Notes under the pieces: generated by a model | Databases searched by the model: none | Told to the model about the DNA's origin: nothing | Seen by the model: only the letters and a program-made list of their open reading frames with translations | Shown here: piece by piece, positions 6,694-12,000 of the stretch | Numbering within the stretch: the stretch's first letter is position 1 | How the letters are laid out: every line of letters starts with the position of its first letter | Translations under genes and position numbers: made by a program | Source of the DNA: CAMAUF01 sp046152925 | GTDB lineage: Bacteria; Chloroflexota; Dehalococcoidia; Tepidiformales; Tepidiformaceae | Direction of reading: 5' to 3' | DNA length: 12,000 nt | Assembly (NCBI GenBank): GCA_046152925.1 | Contig: JBJXFX010000139.1 | Coordinates: 1 to 12,000, forward strand

Positions 6694-7653
6694 ATGAGTA
6701 GCGTTTTCACGCTCCCCGAGGTCGCTCGCCTCGTCGGCAACACGCCGCTGGTCGAACTCCAGTCGCTCTCCCCGGAGCCGGGAGTGCGCCTCTTCGCGAA
6801 GCTCGAGGGCCAGAACCCGACGGGCAGCATCAAAGACCGCGTCGTCTGGCGCATTCTGACGGAGGCGAAGCGCGGCGGGGCGCTCGCGCCGGGCCAGCGG
6901 ATCATCGAGGCATCGACCGGCAACACAGGCGTGGCGCTTGCGATGGCGGGCCGCCTGCTTGGCCACGAAGTAGACGTCTGCGTCCCCGAGAGCGTCTACC
7001 CCGAAATAGAGCAACTATTGGCGGCCTATGGCGCGAACATCGTCCGAGTGCCGCGCCAGGCGGGGATTAAGAGCGCCGTCGAGGTCGCGCAACGCATGGC
7101 GGCCGAGTCTGGCGCGTTCCTTCTGAACCAGTTCGGTTCGCCCGCCAACGTGATGGCCCACTACGAACAGACCGGGGCCGAAGTGCTCGCCGACTTGCCC
7201 GATGTCGCCGTGTTCATCGCGGGGATGGGCACCGGTGGGACGATCACCGGGGCCGGCCGGCGCCTCAAGGAGGCCCATCCTGGCTGCAAGGTGTTCGGCG
7301 TCGAACCCCGGCTTGGCGTCCACGTCCAGGGGCTGAAGTCGTTGGACGACGGCTTCATCCCGCCCGTGCTCGATGAGTCCGTGCTGGACGGCAAGATCAT
7401 CGTGGGCAACCGGCACGCGTTTTCGCACGCGCGCCGCGCGATGCTCGCTGAGGGGATTTTCGGCGGGATCAGCAGCGGCGCTGTGCTGCACGCGGCGATG
7501 CGCGTGGCCGGCCGCCTGAAACGCGGCAACGTCGTGATGATCTTCGCCGACGCGGGCTGGAAGTACCTCGGCACCGACCTCTGGACGGCCGGCCACGACG
7601 ACGAGACGATCGATGCTCGCGAAGACCCGCTCGACGACATCCTCTGGTGGTAG
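6694..7653 (+). CDS. cysM: Cysteine synthase, CysM type (PLP fold-type II; possibly O-phosphoserine sulfhydrylase)
   Basis: 319 residues. It makes L-cysteine from an activated serine using PLP, in the cytoplasm. Seen: GNTPLVEL (15-22), PTGSIKDR (42-49) with PLP Lys47, the substrate loop STGNTG (74-79), the phosphate-binding GTGGTITG (179-186) and GISSGAVLHAA (258-268), then FADAGWKYLGT (284-294). The last two segments closely match my memory of Mycobacterium tuberculosis CysM, which uses O-phosphoserine and the sulfur carrier CysO. In that remembered alignment the phosphate-reading Arg220 corresponds to Lys215 here, a conservative change. Neither cysO nor mec is in the window, so the sulfur donor is open. 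It starts 6 bp after the previous stop, so it is co-transcribed with the dsbA-like gene. The C-terminus is acidic and ends in two Trp. Confidence 0.93.
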   Translation: MSSVFTLPEVARLVGNTPLVELQSLSPEPGVRLFAKLEGQNPTGSIKDRVVWRILTEAKRGGALAPGQRIIEASTGNTGVALAMAGRLLGHEVDVCVPESVYPEIEQLLAAYGANIVRVPRQAGIKSAVEVAQRMAAESGAFLLNQFGSPANVMAHYEQTGAEVLADLPDVAVFIAGMGTGGTITGAGRRLKEAHPGCKVFGVEPRLGVHVQGLKSLDDGFIPPVLDESVLDGKIIVGNRHAFSHARRAMLAEGIFGGISSGAVLHAAMRVAGRLKRGNVVMIFADAGWKYLGTDLWTAGHDDETIDAREDPLDDILWW

Positions 7654-7682
7654 GCGCCCGCTGGAGCGCTTGCGCCCCGCCG

Positions 7683-7691
7683 TGCTACGCT
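7683..7691 (+). promoter_or_regulatory. Candidate extended -10 element TGCTACGCT for tRNA-Gln
   Basis: TG-n-TACGCT lies 17 bp before the mature tRNA 5' end at 7709. It matches the pattern of TGCTATTCT at 4849-4857. No clear -35 box was found at the right distance. Confidence 0.35.
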
Positions 7692-7708
7692 AACAAGCGC
7701 TGTCGCGC

Positions 7709-7782
7709 TGGGGACTCGTCTAATGGTAGGACAGCAGATTCTGGATCTGTATGTGGGGGTTCGACTCCTCCGTCCCCAGCCA
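7709..7782 (+). tRNA. tRNA-Gln (anticodon CUG)
   Basis: The 74-nt sequence folds as a full cloverleaf. Acceptor stem TGGGGAC (7709-7715) pairs with GTCCCCA (7772-7778), giving the U1-A72 pair known for tRNA-Gln. Discriminator G is at 7779 and CCA is encoded (7780-7782). The D arm is GTC...GAC. The anticodon stem GCAGA/TCTGT closes the loop TTCTGGA with anticodon CTG, reading CAG. The T arm is GGGGG-TTCGACT-CCTCC. It lies 55 bp after cysM and probably has its own promoter. Confidence 0.96.
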
Positions 7783-7872
7783 TCGCCACCGACACTGCTC
7801 CCACCTTTCCCCAAGTTGTTCGTCTCTAGCGAAGTATCGGCCTCACCCGTATGATGCCGCCTCATTGACTAC

Positions 7873-7892
7873 CCGGCCGCCCGATCGGCCGG
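7873..7892 (+). other. 7-bp inverted repeat in the leader of the hydrolase gene
   Basis: CCGGCCG (7873-7879) and CGGCCGG (7886-7892) flank a 6-nt loop and end 13 bp before the ATG at 7906. In RNA it would be a strong hairpin next to the ribosome binding site. It could limit translation, bind a regulator, or be a chance product of GC-rich sequence. Confidence 0.35.
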
Positions 7893-7905
7893 TTTGGGGC
7901 GAAAC

Positions 7906-8700
7906 ATGACCGCGACCGCCACCTCTTCTGCGACCGAAGCCCGCGTCTCCGTCTCGGACCGCGCGATCCGCTATCTCAAGGCCGGCAGCGGCGCGCCGCT
8001 CGTCGTCCTCCACCAATCGTCCGGCAGCCTCGGGATGACGCCCGCGCTGGAGTCGCTCTCGAAGAGCGCAACCGTCTACCTCTTCGATATGCCCGGCTAC
8101 GGCCAGTCCGAGCGCCCGGAGTGGGCGCGCGAGCCCCGCGACATCGCGGTGTTGATGAACGCCGCTTTGGAGGGGCTCGGCTTGGACAAGGTGCACCTCC
8201 TGGGCCTCGGTTTCGGGGGCTTCATCGCCGCGGAGATGGCGACGATGGACCCGAGCCGGCTTCGCTCGCTGATCCTCGTCGGCGCGGCGGGTTTGAAACC
8301 CCGCGAAGGCGAAATCATGGACGAGATGTTGATGGACCACACCGAGTTCATCGAGCGCGGCTTCCGCTCGAAGGAGTCGTTCGAGGCGTTCTTCGGCGGC
8401 CAACCGGACAAGAGCGTGAAAGAGCTCTGGGACTTCAGCCGCGAGATGACGGCCCGCATCTCCTGGAAGCCGTTCATGTTCAGCAACAAGCTTCCACATC
8501 ACCTGAAGAACGTGGCGACGCCCTCGCTCCTGATCTGGGGGAGCGCGGACGAGGCCGTCCCGACCGTGTGCGCGCAGCAATACCACGAGGTCTTGAGCAA
8601 CTCACGGGTCGAGTTGGTGGCTGGCGCCGGGCACTTCGTGGAGTACGAGGAGCCGGAGAAGTTCGCCGCGCTCGTCTCAGGGTTCATCGCCGGCAAGTAG
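7906..8700 (+). CDS. Alpha/beta hydrolase-fold protein lacking the nucleophile serine
   Basis: 264 residues from ATG 7906 (GGGGCG just upstream); an in-frame TTG at 7894 would add four residues. The whole core fold is visible: VVLHQSSGS (33-41) for the oxyanion region, LFDMPGYGQS (59-68), the nucleophile elbow VHLLGLGFGGFIAAEMA (96-112), the acid strand LLIWGSADEAVP (208-219) with Asp215, and GAGHFVEYEEPE (240-251) with His243. The elbow is normally G-x-S-x-G-G; here it is G-L-G-F-G-G, so Gly102 (codon GGT at 8209-8211) replaces the catalytic Ser. Simple esterase chemistry should therefore be lost, unless another residue or cofactor-independent chemistry is used. Similar GLGFGG elbows may define a natural clade, though I cannot check this. 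The substrate is unknown. Confidence 0.9.
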   Translation: MTATATSSATEARVSVSDRAIRYLKAGSGAPLVVLHQSSGSLGMTPALESLSKSATVYLFDMPGYGQSERPEWAREPRDIAVLMNAALEGLGLDKVHLLGLGFGGFIAAEMATMDPSRLRSLILVGAAGLKPREGEIMDEMLMDHTEFIERGFRSKESFEAFFGGQPDKSVKELWDFSREMTARISWKPFMFSNKLPHHLKNVATPSLLIWGSADEAVPTVCAQQYHEVLSNSRVELVAGAGHFVEYEEPEKFAALVSGFIAGK

Positions 8701-8747
8701 GGATGGTCGAGCTGCGCCCGCGCGTTTGACTCCGCCGAGCCGCACCG

Positions 8748-8753
8748 TATGCT
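8748..8753 (+). promoter_or_regulatory. Possible -10 box TATGCT before the PI-PLC-like stub
   Basis: TATGCT lies 30 bp before the TTG at 8783 and 48 bp after the hydrolase stop. No -35 match is evident. With the intact Shine-Dalgarno, it suggests that the 5' end of a once complete gene survives. Confidence 0.25.
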
Positions 8754-8782
8754 TCGCGCCCGAGCGGACGGAGGCAGTTCCC

Positions 8783-9031
8783 TTGGCCGTACTTGCCCGA
8801 CCCTACCGCGGGGCCCCGTTGGCCCGCGTCCTGCTCGTGGTTGCCATCGCCGGGATCGGCGCGTGGTTGGGCCGCGATTCCGTTGGCGCGCACTCGGACG
8901 GCGCCTATTCGCACGATTCGACTACCGGGGCGACCCATACGGACTGGATGGCGACGGTGCCCAGCAGCACGCTGCTGAGCGAAATGTCCATCCCCGGGCG
9001 GGTTCCGTTCGCGTCTCCTGACGGCCAATGA
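8783..9031 (+). pseudogene. 5' remnant of a secreted PI-PLC X-domain-like protein, truncated
   Basis: 82 codons from TTG 8783, supported by GGAGG (8770-8774) with an 8-bp spacer; the frame is open back to 8726. The visible part is a signal peptide (ARVLLVVAIAGIGAWLG) and a short mature segment with D-W-M-A-T-V-P and S-S-T-L-L-S-E-M-S-I-P-G. This matches the start of bacterial phosphatidylinositol-specific phospholipase C, remembered as W-M-x-x-x-P-D...L-x-x-I-S-I-P-G-T-H-D-S. The reading departs from the family right after SIPG, before the T-H-D that carries the first catalytic His, and stops ten residues later. No continuation in another frame was found before the convergent lipoprotein gene that ends at 9084. 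It is best read as a deletion remnant; a genuine small secreted protein is the alternative. Confidence 0.55.
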
Positions 9032-9083
9032 GATGTCGCCTTCGAGGCGTGCGGATCGGATGGAGGTTGTTGCCGCGATCTCC

Positions 9084-9620
9084 CTATGGCTTTCCGGTCG
9101 GCCGGATCTTCGCAACGGACCGGAGGTAGGGACCGTTCGAGCTGAAGACATCGATCTCGGCCTGGATAATCGGCAGCTCTTTGGACACCCATCCGAGGTG
9201 GCATTGGGCGGTCAGCACGGCGTCCACTCGTGTGCCCTGTGCAGCGCCGGCCGGACAGGGCGGGAACCCGGTGGTCGCGTCGTTGTTACACGGCACCGGC
9301 TGATAGCGAAACGCCGTCTGTAGCGTTTTGGGGTCCCGCGTCTCGATGGCTGCCAGCGCCCGATCGACGACCGGGACGCCGGTCCGCGTCCCCGGAGCGT
9401 AGAGGCCTGCGGGCGTCGTTGGGGTGGGCGCGGCTGCGGCGGGCGTGACGGTGGTTGGCGACGGCGTGGAGGGCGGAGGAGTGGGCGATACCTGGGCGGC
9501 CGTGGGAGTCCCTGCGGGAACAGGGGTCTGACGTTCGTCAGACCCCTGACCACAGGCACCCGTCACGAACGCAGCGGTTGCGAACAGACCAATTGCGATC
9601 GAGCGGCCGCGTCCGTTCAT
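9084..9620 (-). CDS. Putative lipoprotein with Pro/Thr linker, unknown function
   Basis: 178 residues from ATG 9620 (GGAG 10 bp upstream). The signal peptide ends VTGAC with candidate lipidation Cys23; this lipobox is weak, since Leu at -3 is absent. A Thr/Pro/Ala-rich linker spans about 32-72. The C-terminal domain (about 73-178) begins G-T-R-T-G-V-P-V-V-D-R-A and holds FRYQPVPC, PPCPAG and three Cys (111, 122, 140). I recall similar TGIPEVD...YQ-x-V-x-C domains in Chloroflexota lipoproteins, with no known function. It is the last of three tightly spaced minus-strand genes, starting 7 bp after the frameshifted gene, and is convergent with the PI-PLC-like stub. A 28-bp palindrome lies within codons 25-33. 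Confidence 0.85.
   Translation of the reverse strand: MNGRGRSIAIGLFATAAFVTGACGQGSDERQTPVPAGTPTAAQVSPTPPPSTPSPTTVTPAAAAPTPTTPAGLYAPGTRTGVPVVDRALAAIETRDPKTLQTAFRYQPVPCNNDATTGFPPCPAGAAQGTRVDAVLTAQCHLGWVSKELPIIQAEIDVFSSNGPYLRSVAKIRPTGKP
9521..9548. repeat. Perfect 13-bp inverted repeat inside the lipoprotein coding region
   Basis: CAGGGGTCTGACG (9521-9533) and CGTCAGACCCCTG (9536-9548) are perfect reverse complements with a 2-bp spacer. The element encodes residues 25-33 (QGSDERQTP), just after the candidate lipidation Cys and at the start of the flexible linker, where an inserted palindrome would be tolerated. Possible roles are a transcript hairpin, a protein-binding site or a dispersed palindromic element. 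Confidence 0.8.
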
Positions 9621-9627
9621 ACGTTGC

Positions 9628-10272
9628 TCACTCCGTCCAAGTGCCGGAGCGGTTTTGCCAGTTGCCCACTGCGGACAGGTTGTACCCCGTGCCCGTGCCG
9701 GGTGCCGCGGGGGTAGACCCCCGTGTTGGCGAACCAGCCTGTCGACGTGCTGAGTTGGTGCAGATGCTGACCGAACCAGCTACAGCCGGCCCGCTCGCTG
9801 GTGGTTGTGTTCCCGACGCCCGTACGGGATGTAAAGGAGCCTCCGAGCGGCGGTGCTGCGTTGATGCTCCATTGCGTTCCTGCGATGGCGGTGGTGGCGT
9901 GGGTGTAGATCGCCTCGCCGCGCAGCGTCCCGTTGAAGCTGTTGATGCGCACGCTAAATCGGTAGCAGCCGGAAGCGCTGTTCGATCCCACAGTTGCAGT
10001 TCCAAGGCTGCCGGCGCCGGAGGATCGGAAGCCCCAGGAGCGCCACGTGATGCTCGAGCCACCTCCGTTGCCCCAGTCCAGCGCGTTGCCCCAGGTCCAG
10101 GGAGAGACGCAGGCGACGTGCCAGCCACAGGTAAGGCCGTTGAAGCGCCGCCCGGATTCACGTACACGCTGTAGTCCAGCGGCGCGCTGTTCGCGCCACG
10201 GACGTTCAGCAGACCTGCGGAGCCCGCAAGCACCGCGACGAACAGCGCAGCTACCCAGAAGTTCCGGCTCAT
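9628..10272 (-). pseudogene. Secreted protein gene with two compensating frameshifts (or sequencing errors)
   Basis: The frame from ATG 10272 stays open to the TGA at 9628-9630 (214 codons), but only its ends look like protein. The N-terminus is a signal peptide (residues 1 to about 30) then APLDYSVYVNPGG (30-42). From about 10144 to 9714 a different minus frame reads naturally: FNGLTCGWHVACV, SPWTWGNALDWGNGGG, YRFSVRINSFNG, then SWFGQHLHQLSTSTGWF and NTGVYP. After the five-G run at 9709-9713 the first frame again looks real (GTGTGYNLSAVGNWQNR). One base seems missing near 10145-10155 and one extra at 9709-9713. The ATG overlaps the previous stop (ATGA at 10269-10272). The HLHQ and GYN...WQNR segments recall secreted peptidase-like or cell-wall proteins, but the function is unknown. 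Confidence 0.75.
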
Positions 10273-11045
10273 CGGTAGAGTCCCTCTGCGATCTTGACGA
10301 GTTGTGCCTCCGTCAGCATGATGGCCTCAAGTGTCGTCTGGATCCCGTCGTCCCAGATGACCAGGTGAGCTTCGCCGAGGCCTTCTGCCAGCATCGGACC
10401 AGCCACAGCAGCCGGCCGGCCGGCGATGGTGACCGCGTGCCAACGCTCAGAGGGCAGACTGGACTGGAGCGCGGCGAACGGCTTCGACTCCCGCACGATC
10501 GTGAAGGCAGCGCCGTGCTTGACGTCGCCCCACGCTTTACCGTTGCGGAGCTTGTGTTCCGACTCGTGCTCGGGCGGAACGAAGTACCGGTTCGAAACCG
10601 CGATGACCGTCGCCCCACACGCGGAGGCGAGCGATTCTTCAAGCACGGCCCCCTTTGGCAGGAAGCTTGGCTTCAAGCCGACGGACGAGCGGTTGTCGTC
10701 GGTGGACGCGATTCGCGCCTCTCCTTCAGCCAGGCAGGGCTGCTGCTCAGGTTGAAGGACTGTGGGACCGATTGGGATCCCGTTCACCGTTTGGTCGTAC
10801 CTGGGCTTCTGGTTCTCGGCGTTCTGGTACGGAACAAACCAGTAGGGCTTCGAGTAGTCGGGACGACTCCCAACTTCCGGTGTCACCTCGGGGCCAGGCA
10901 TCTGCGGATCAGGCCCAAGGTCGGCCCGAGCGGCGCCACCATCGAACGCCCACTGCGCACCGAAGAAGCCCACGGCGCCGATCAGTGCAAGCGCCCCCAG
11001 GTTGCGCAGTCCGCGCAAGCGCGGAGCCGCACCTAACGATGGCAT
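10269..11045 (-). CDS. Secreted or membrane-anchored protein of unknown function
   Basis: 258 residues from ATG 11045, chosen because AAGGAG (11053-11058) lies exactly 7 bp upstream; the frame is open to 11147, but the extra 34 residues are Pro/Arg-rich and unlike a signal. An Arg-rich start and a hydrophobic stretch (about 15-33) form a signal peptide or anchor ending near AARA. The mature part contains Y-D-Q-T-V-N-G-I-P-I-G-P (83-94), a middle domain with two Cys (104, 143), and a C-terminal WHAVTIAGRPAAVAGPML...VIWDDGI...LVKIAEGLY region (202-257). That tail resembles, only loosely, DUF4367-like domains that read envelope or sporulation signals. It is the first gene of the three-gene cluster and overlaps the next by ATGA. 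The LuxR-type gene upstream may control it. Confidence 0.85.
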   Translation of the reverse strand: MPSLGAAPRLRGLRNLGALALIGAVGFFGAQWAFDGGAARADLGPDPQMPGPEVTPEVGSRPDYSKPYWFVPYQNAENQKPRYDQTVNGIPIGPTVLQPEQQPCLAEGEARIASTDDNRSSVGLKPSFLPKGAVLEESLASACGATVIAVSNRYFVPPEHESEHKLRNGKAWGDVKHGAAFTIVRESKPFAALQSSLPSERWHAVTIAGRPAAVAGPMLAEGLGEAHLVIWDDGIQTTLEAIMLTEAQLVKIAEGLYR

Positions 11046-11052
11046 GTCATTT

Positions 11053-11058
11053 CTCCTT
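11053..11058 (-). promoter_or_regulatory. Strong Shine-Dalgarno AAGGAG fixing the start at 11045
   Basis: Read on the minus strand, AAGGAG sits 7 bp before ATG 11045. It rules against the longer open frame beginning at 11147 and leaves a 102-bp gap after the LuxR-type gene. Confidence 0.7.
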
Positions 11059-11147
11059 GGTGTGATCGGGATGTCCCGCCGTGGACTCTGCGCTTTCGAC
11101 AACGAGGGTGGATAGGGCGGAACCTCCTTTCTTTCTGGAAATCTCAT

Positions 11148-11474
11148 TCATGCCGGTTCAGTCATGGCCAATTTCGAGGGCGTGGTCGCCCGATCCTCTA
11201 CCGGGACGATGTCAACGCTCCCCGGCCCGCGGACCGGCCTGTCCAGGAGCAGGAGGATGAGCTGGGTTCGCGAAGAGACGGCATGCCAGGTCAGGAGTTC
11301 CGAAACGTAGTTCTCGACCGTGTGCAGAGCCAAGCAAAGCTCATCCGCTATCTCACGGTTGCGCTTTCCCGCCAACAAGGCGCTCAGGGTTGCTTGCAAG
11401 TGTTGTGGGAGTGTGGGAGTTCGATGTGAGGCACGAAGGGGTTGCCCCTTGCTCGCGGCGGTCGCCACGGGCAT
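11148..11474 (-). CDS. Stand-alone LuxR/GerE-type HTH transcriptional regulator
   Basis: 108 residues. Residues about 22-77 form a LuxR_C (GerE) helix-turn-helix: LPQHLQATLSALLAGKRN, then REIADELCLALHTVENYVSE (40-59) with the conserved E-I-A, T-V-E-N-Y-V positions, and S-S-R-T-Q-L-I. There is no receiver, PAS or autoinducer domain; an in-frame TGA about 45 bp upstream of the ATG excludes a longer protein. The short tail (78-108) has no recognised domain. The Shine-Dalgarno is weak. It is upstream of, and co-oriented with, the secreted-protein cluster, so it may regulate that cluster or itself (inference). A palindrome at 11498-11513 lies just before its start. Confidence 0.85.
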   Translation of the reverse strand: MPVATAASKGQPLRASHRTPTLPQHLQATLSALLAGKRNREIADELCLALHTVENYVSELLTWHAVSSRTQLILLLLDRPVRGPGSVDIVPVEDRATTPSKLAMTEPA

Positions 11475-11742
11475 GTTTGGGCTCGAGGTCTCGGAAATCG
11501 AACGCTCGTTCGAGGCTCAGCCGGTCCGGCGGCGGACGTGTTGACGACTGAGCTGCGCGTCCGGCGCGCCCCCTACTCCCCTTCGGCTAAACCAGCGTAG
11601 TGCGCGATGGCTATGGTTGTCCAGAGAATTATTTCGCGACTTTACGTTCGGGTGAGCTAGCCAGAGTCGGCGCAACCCGACGTTGCCGGAACCCCCTGAT
11701 ACACTCGTTCGACCACCACCCGCACCGCTGAGGAACACGCCC
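11475..11742. other. Divergent intergenic region between the LuxR-type gene and valS
   Basis: 268 bp with no convincing gene. It holds the palindrome at 11498-11513, an AT-richer patch around 11620-11645 where promoter melting could occur, and TGATACACT (11697-11705), a possible extended -10 for valS 37 bp before its ATG. I looked for T-box leader motifs and saw none. Confidence 0.5.
11498..11513. promoter_or_regulatory. Palindrome TCGAACG-CT-CGTTCGA, candidate operator of the LuxR-type gene
   Basis: Perfect 7-bp arms with a 2-bp centre, 24-39 bp upstream of the regulator's ATG. Its length and symmetry suit a dimeric LuxR-type protein. The half CTCGTTCGA recurs at 11704-11712 beside the valS leader. 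Binding is inference. Confidence 0.45.
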
Positions 11743-12000
11743 ATGGCCGCGACGACGCCCGCCCGCAAGGAGCTCCCACCCGCCTACGAGCCCGCGAGCG
11801 TCGAGGACCGCATCTACGCGATGTGGGAAAAGGGTGGTTACTTCGCCCCCCGCCCCGTGTCGCCAGGCGAGCAGGCCTACTGCATCATCATGCCGCCGCC
11901 CAACGTCACCGGTGAGCTCCACCTCGGCCACGGCCTCGAGGACAGCATCACCGACATGCTGGTCCGCTGGCACCGGATGCAGGGCGAATCCGTGCTCTGG
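11743..12000 (+). CDS. valS: Valyl-tRNA synthetase, N-terminal part (runs off window)
   Basis: The first 86 residues of a class I aminoacyl-tRNA synthetase that charges tRNA-Val; cytoplasmic. ATG 11743 has AGGA 8 bp upstream. Seen: PPAYEPASVEDRIYAMWEKG (12-31), typical of the ValS start, then CIIMPPPNVTGELHLGHGL (47-65) containing the class I HIGH signature as HLGH (60-63), then DMLVRWHRMQGESVLW (71-86). The PPPNVTG...HLGH form distinguishes ValS from IleS and LeuS. The editing domain, KMSKS motif and tRNA-binding arm lie beyond the window. It is divergent from the LuxR-type gene. Confidence 0.96.
   Translation, partial: MAATTPARKELPPAYEPASVEDRIYAMWEKGGYFAPRPVSPGEQAYCIIMPPPNVTGELHLGHGLEDSITDMLVRWHRMQGESVLW

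Noticed and set aside
5374..7014. Long minus-strand open frame (546 codons) opposite dsbA, the HxH gene and cysM
   Set aside because: All three plus-strand genes are well supported by motifs; the antisense translation has no fold signal.
9455..10174. Plus-strand open frame (239 codons) opposite the frameshifted gene and lipoprotein
   Set aside because: It crosses two minus-strand genes that have signal peptides and overlapping starts; composition is shadow-like.
11046..11147. N-terminal extension of the secreted protein to 11147
   Set aside because: The AAGGAG site places the start at 11045, and the extra residues would put a Pro/Arg-rich stretch ahead of the signal peptide.
11475..11742. 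T-box leader upstream of valS
   Set aside because: No T-box consensus, specifier loop or terminator with U-run could be found in the leader.

Overview
The window is high-GC bacterial chromosome with densely packed genes, very long antisense shadow ORFs, ATGA/GTGA stop-start overlaps, and secreted proteins with Thr/Pro/Ala tails. The CysM resembles the mycobacterial O-phosphoserine type. Together these suggest Chloroflexota (Dehalococcoidia-like), with an actinobacterial lineage as the alternative. This placement is inference; there is no rRNA or other decisive marker here.

Left part (1-3314, all on the minus strand): two tandem paralogous secreted proteins. The one cut by the left edge and the complete one at 492-2648 share a signal-peptide region that is almost identical in DNA. 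Both carry repeats of about 17 residues of the form S-C-x-G-x-x-A-C-x-x-N-x-G-T-I-G. The complete copy continues into calcium-binding thrombospondin type 3 repeats and two Cys-paired Ig-like segments. A Uma2-family PD-(D/E)xK protein gene follows upstream.

Centre (3351-7782, plus strand): homoserine kinase (thrB) overlaps a GNAT acetyltransferase. Next come a membrane-anchored DsbA-like thioredoxin protein, a membrane-anchored His- and Cys-rich protein that overlaps it, and a CysM-type cysteine synthase, in one apparent operon. This puts cysteine synthesis next to extracytoplasmic disulfide chemistry. A tRNA-Gln(CUG) gene follows.

Right part: an alpha/beta hydrolase-fold protein with glycine where the catalytic serine should be; the 5' stub of a secreted PI-PLC-like protein cut just before its catalytic His; and a minus-strand cluster made of a stand-alone LuxR-type HTH protein, a secreted protein, a frameshifted secreted protein and a putative lipoprotein. 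The window ends inside valS (plus strand).

Most interesting: the tandem repeat-protein paralogues with a conserved palindrome upstream, the DsbA/HxH-protein/CysM operon, the two compensating frameshifts at 9628-10272, the Ser-to-Gly hydrolase, the PI-PLC stub, and a 28-bp perfect palindrome inside the lipoprotein gene. I found no CRISPR array, insertion sequence or complete defence system.
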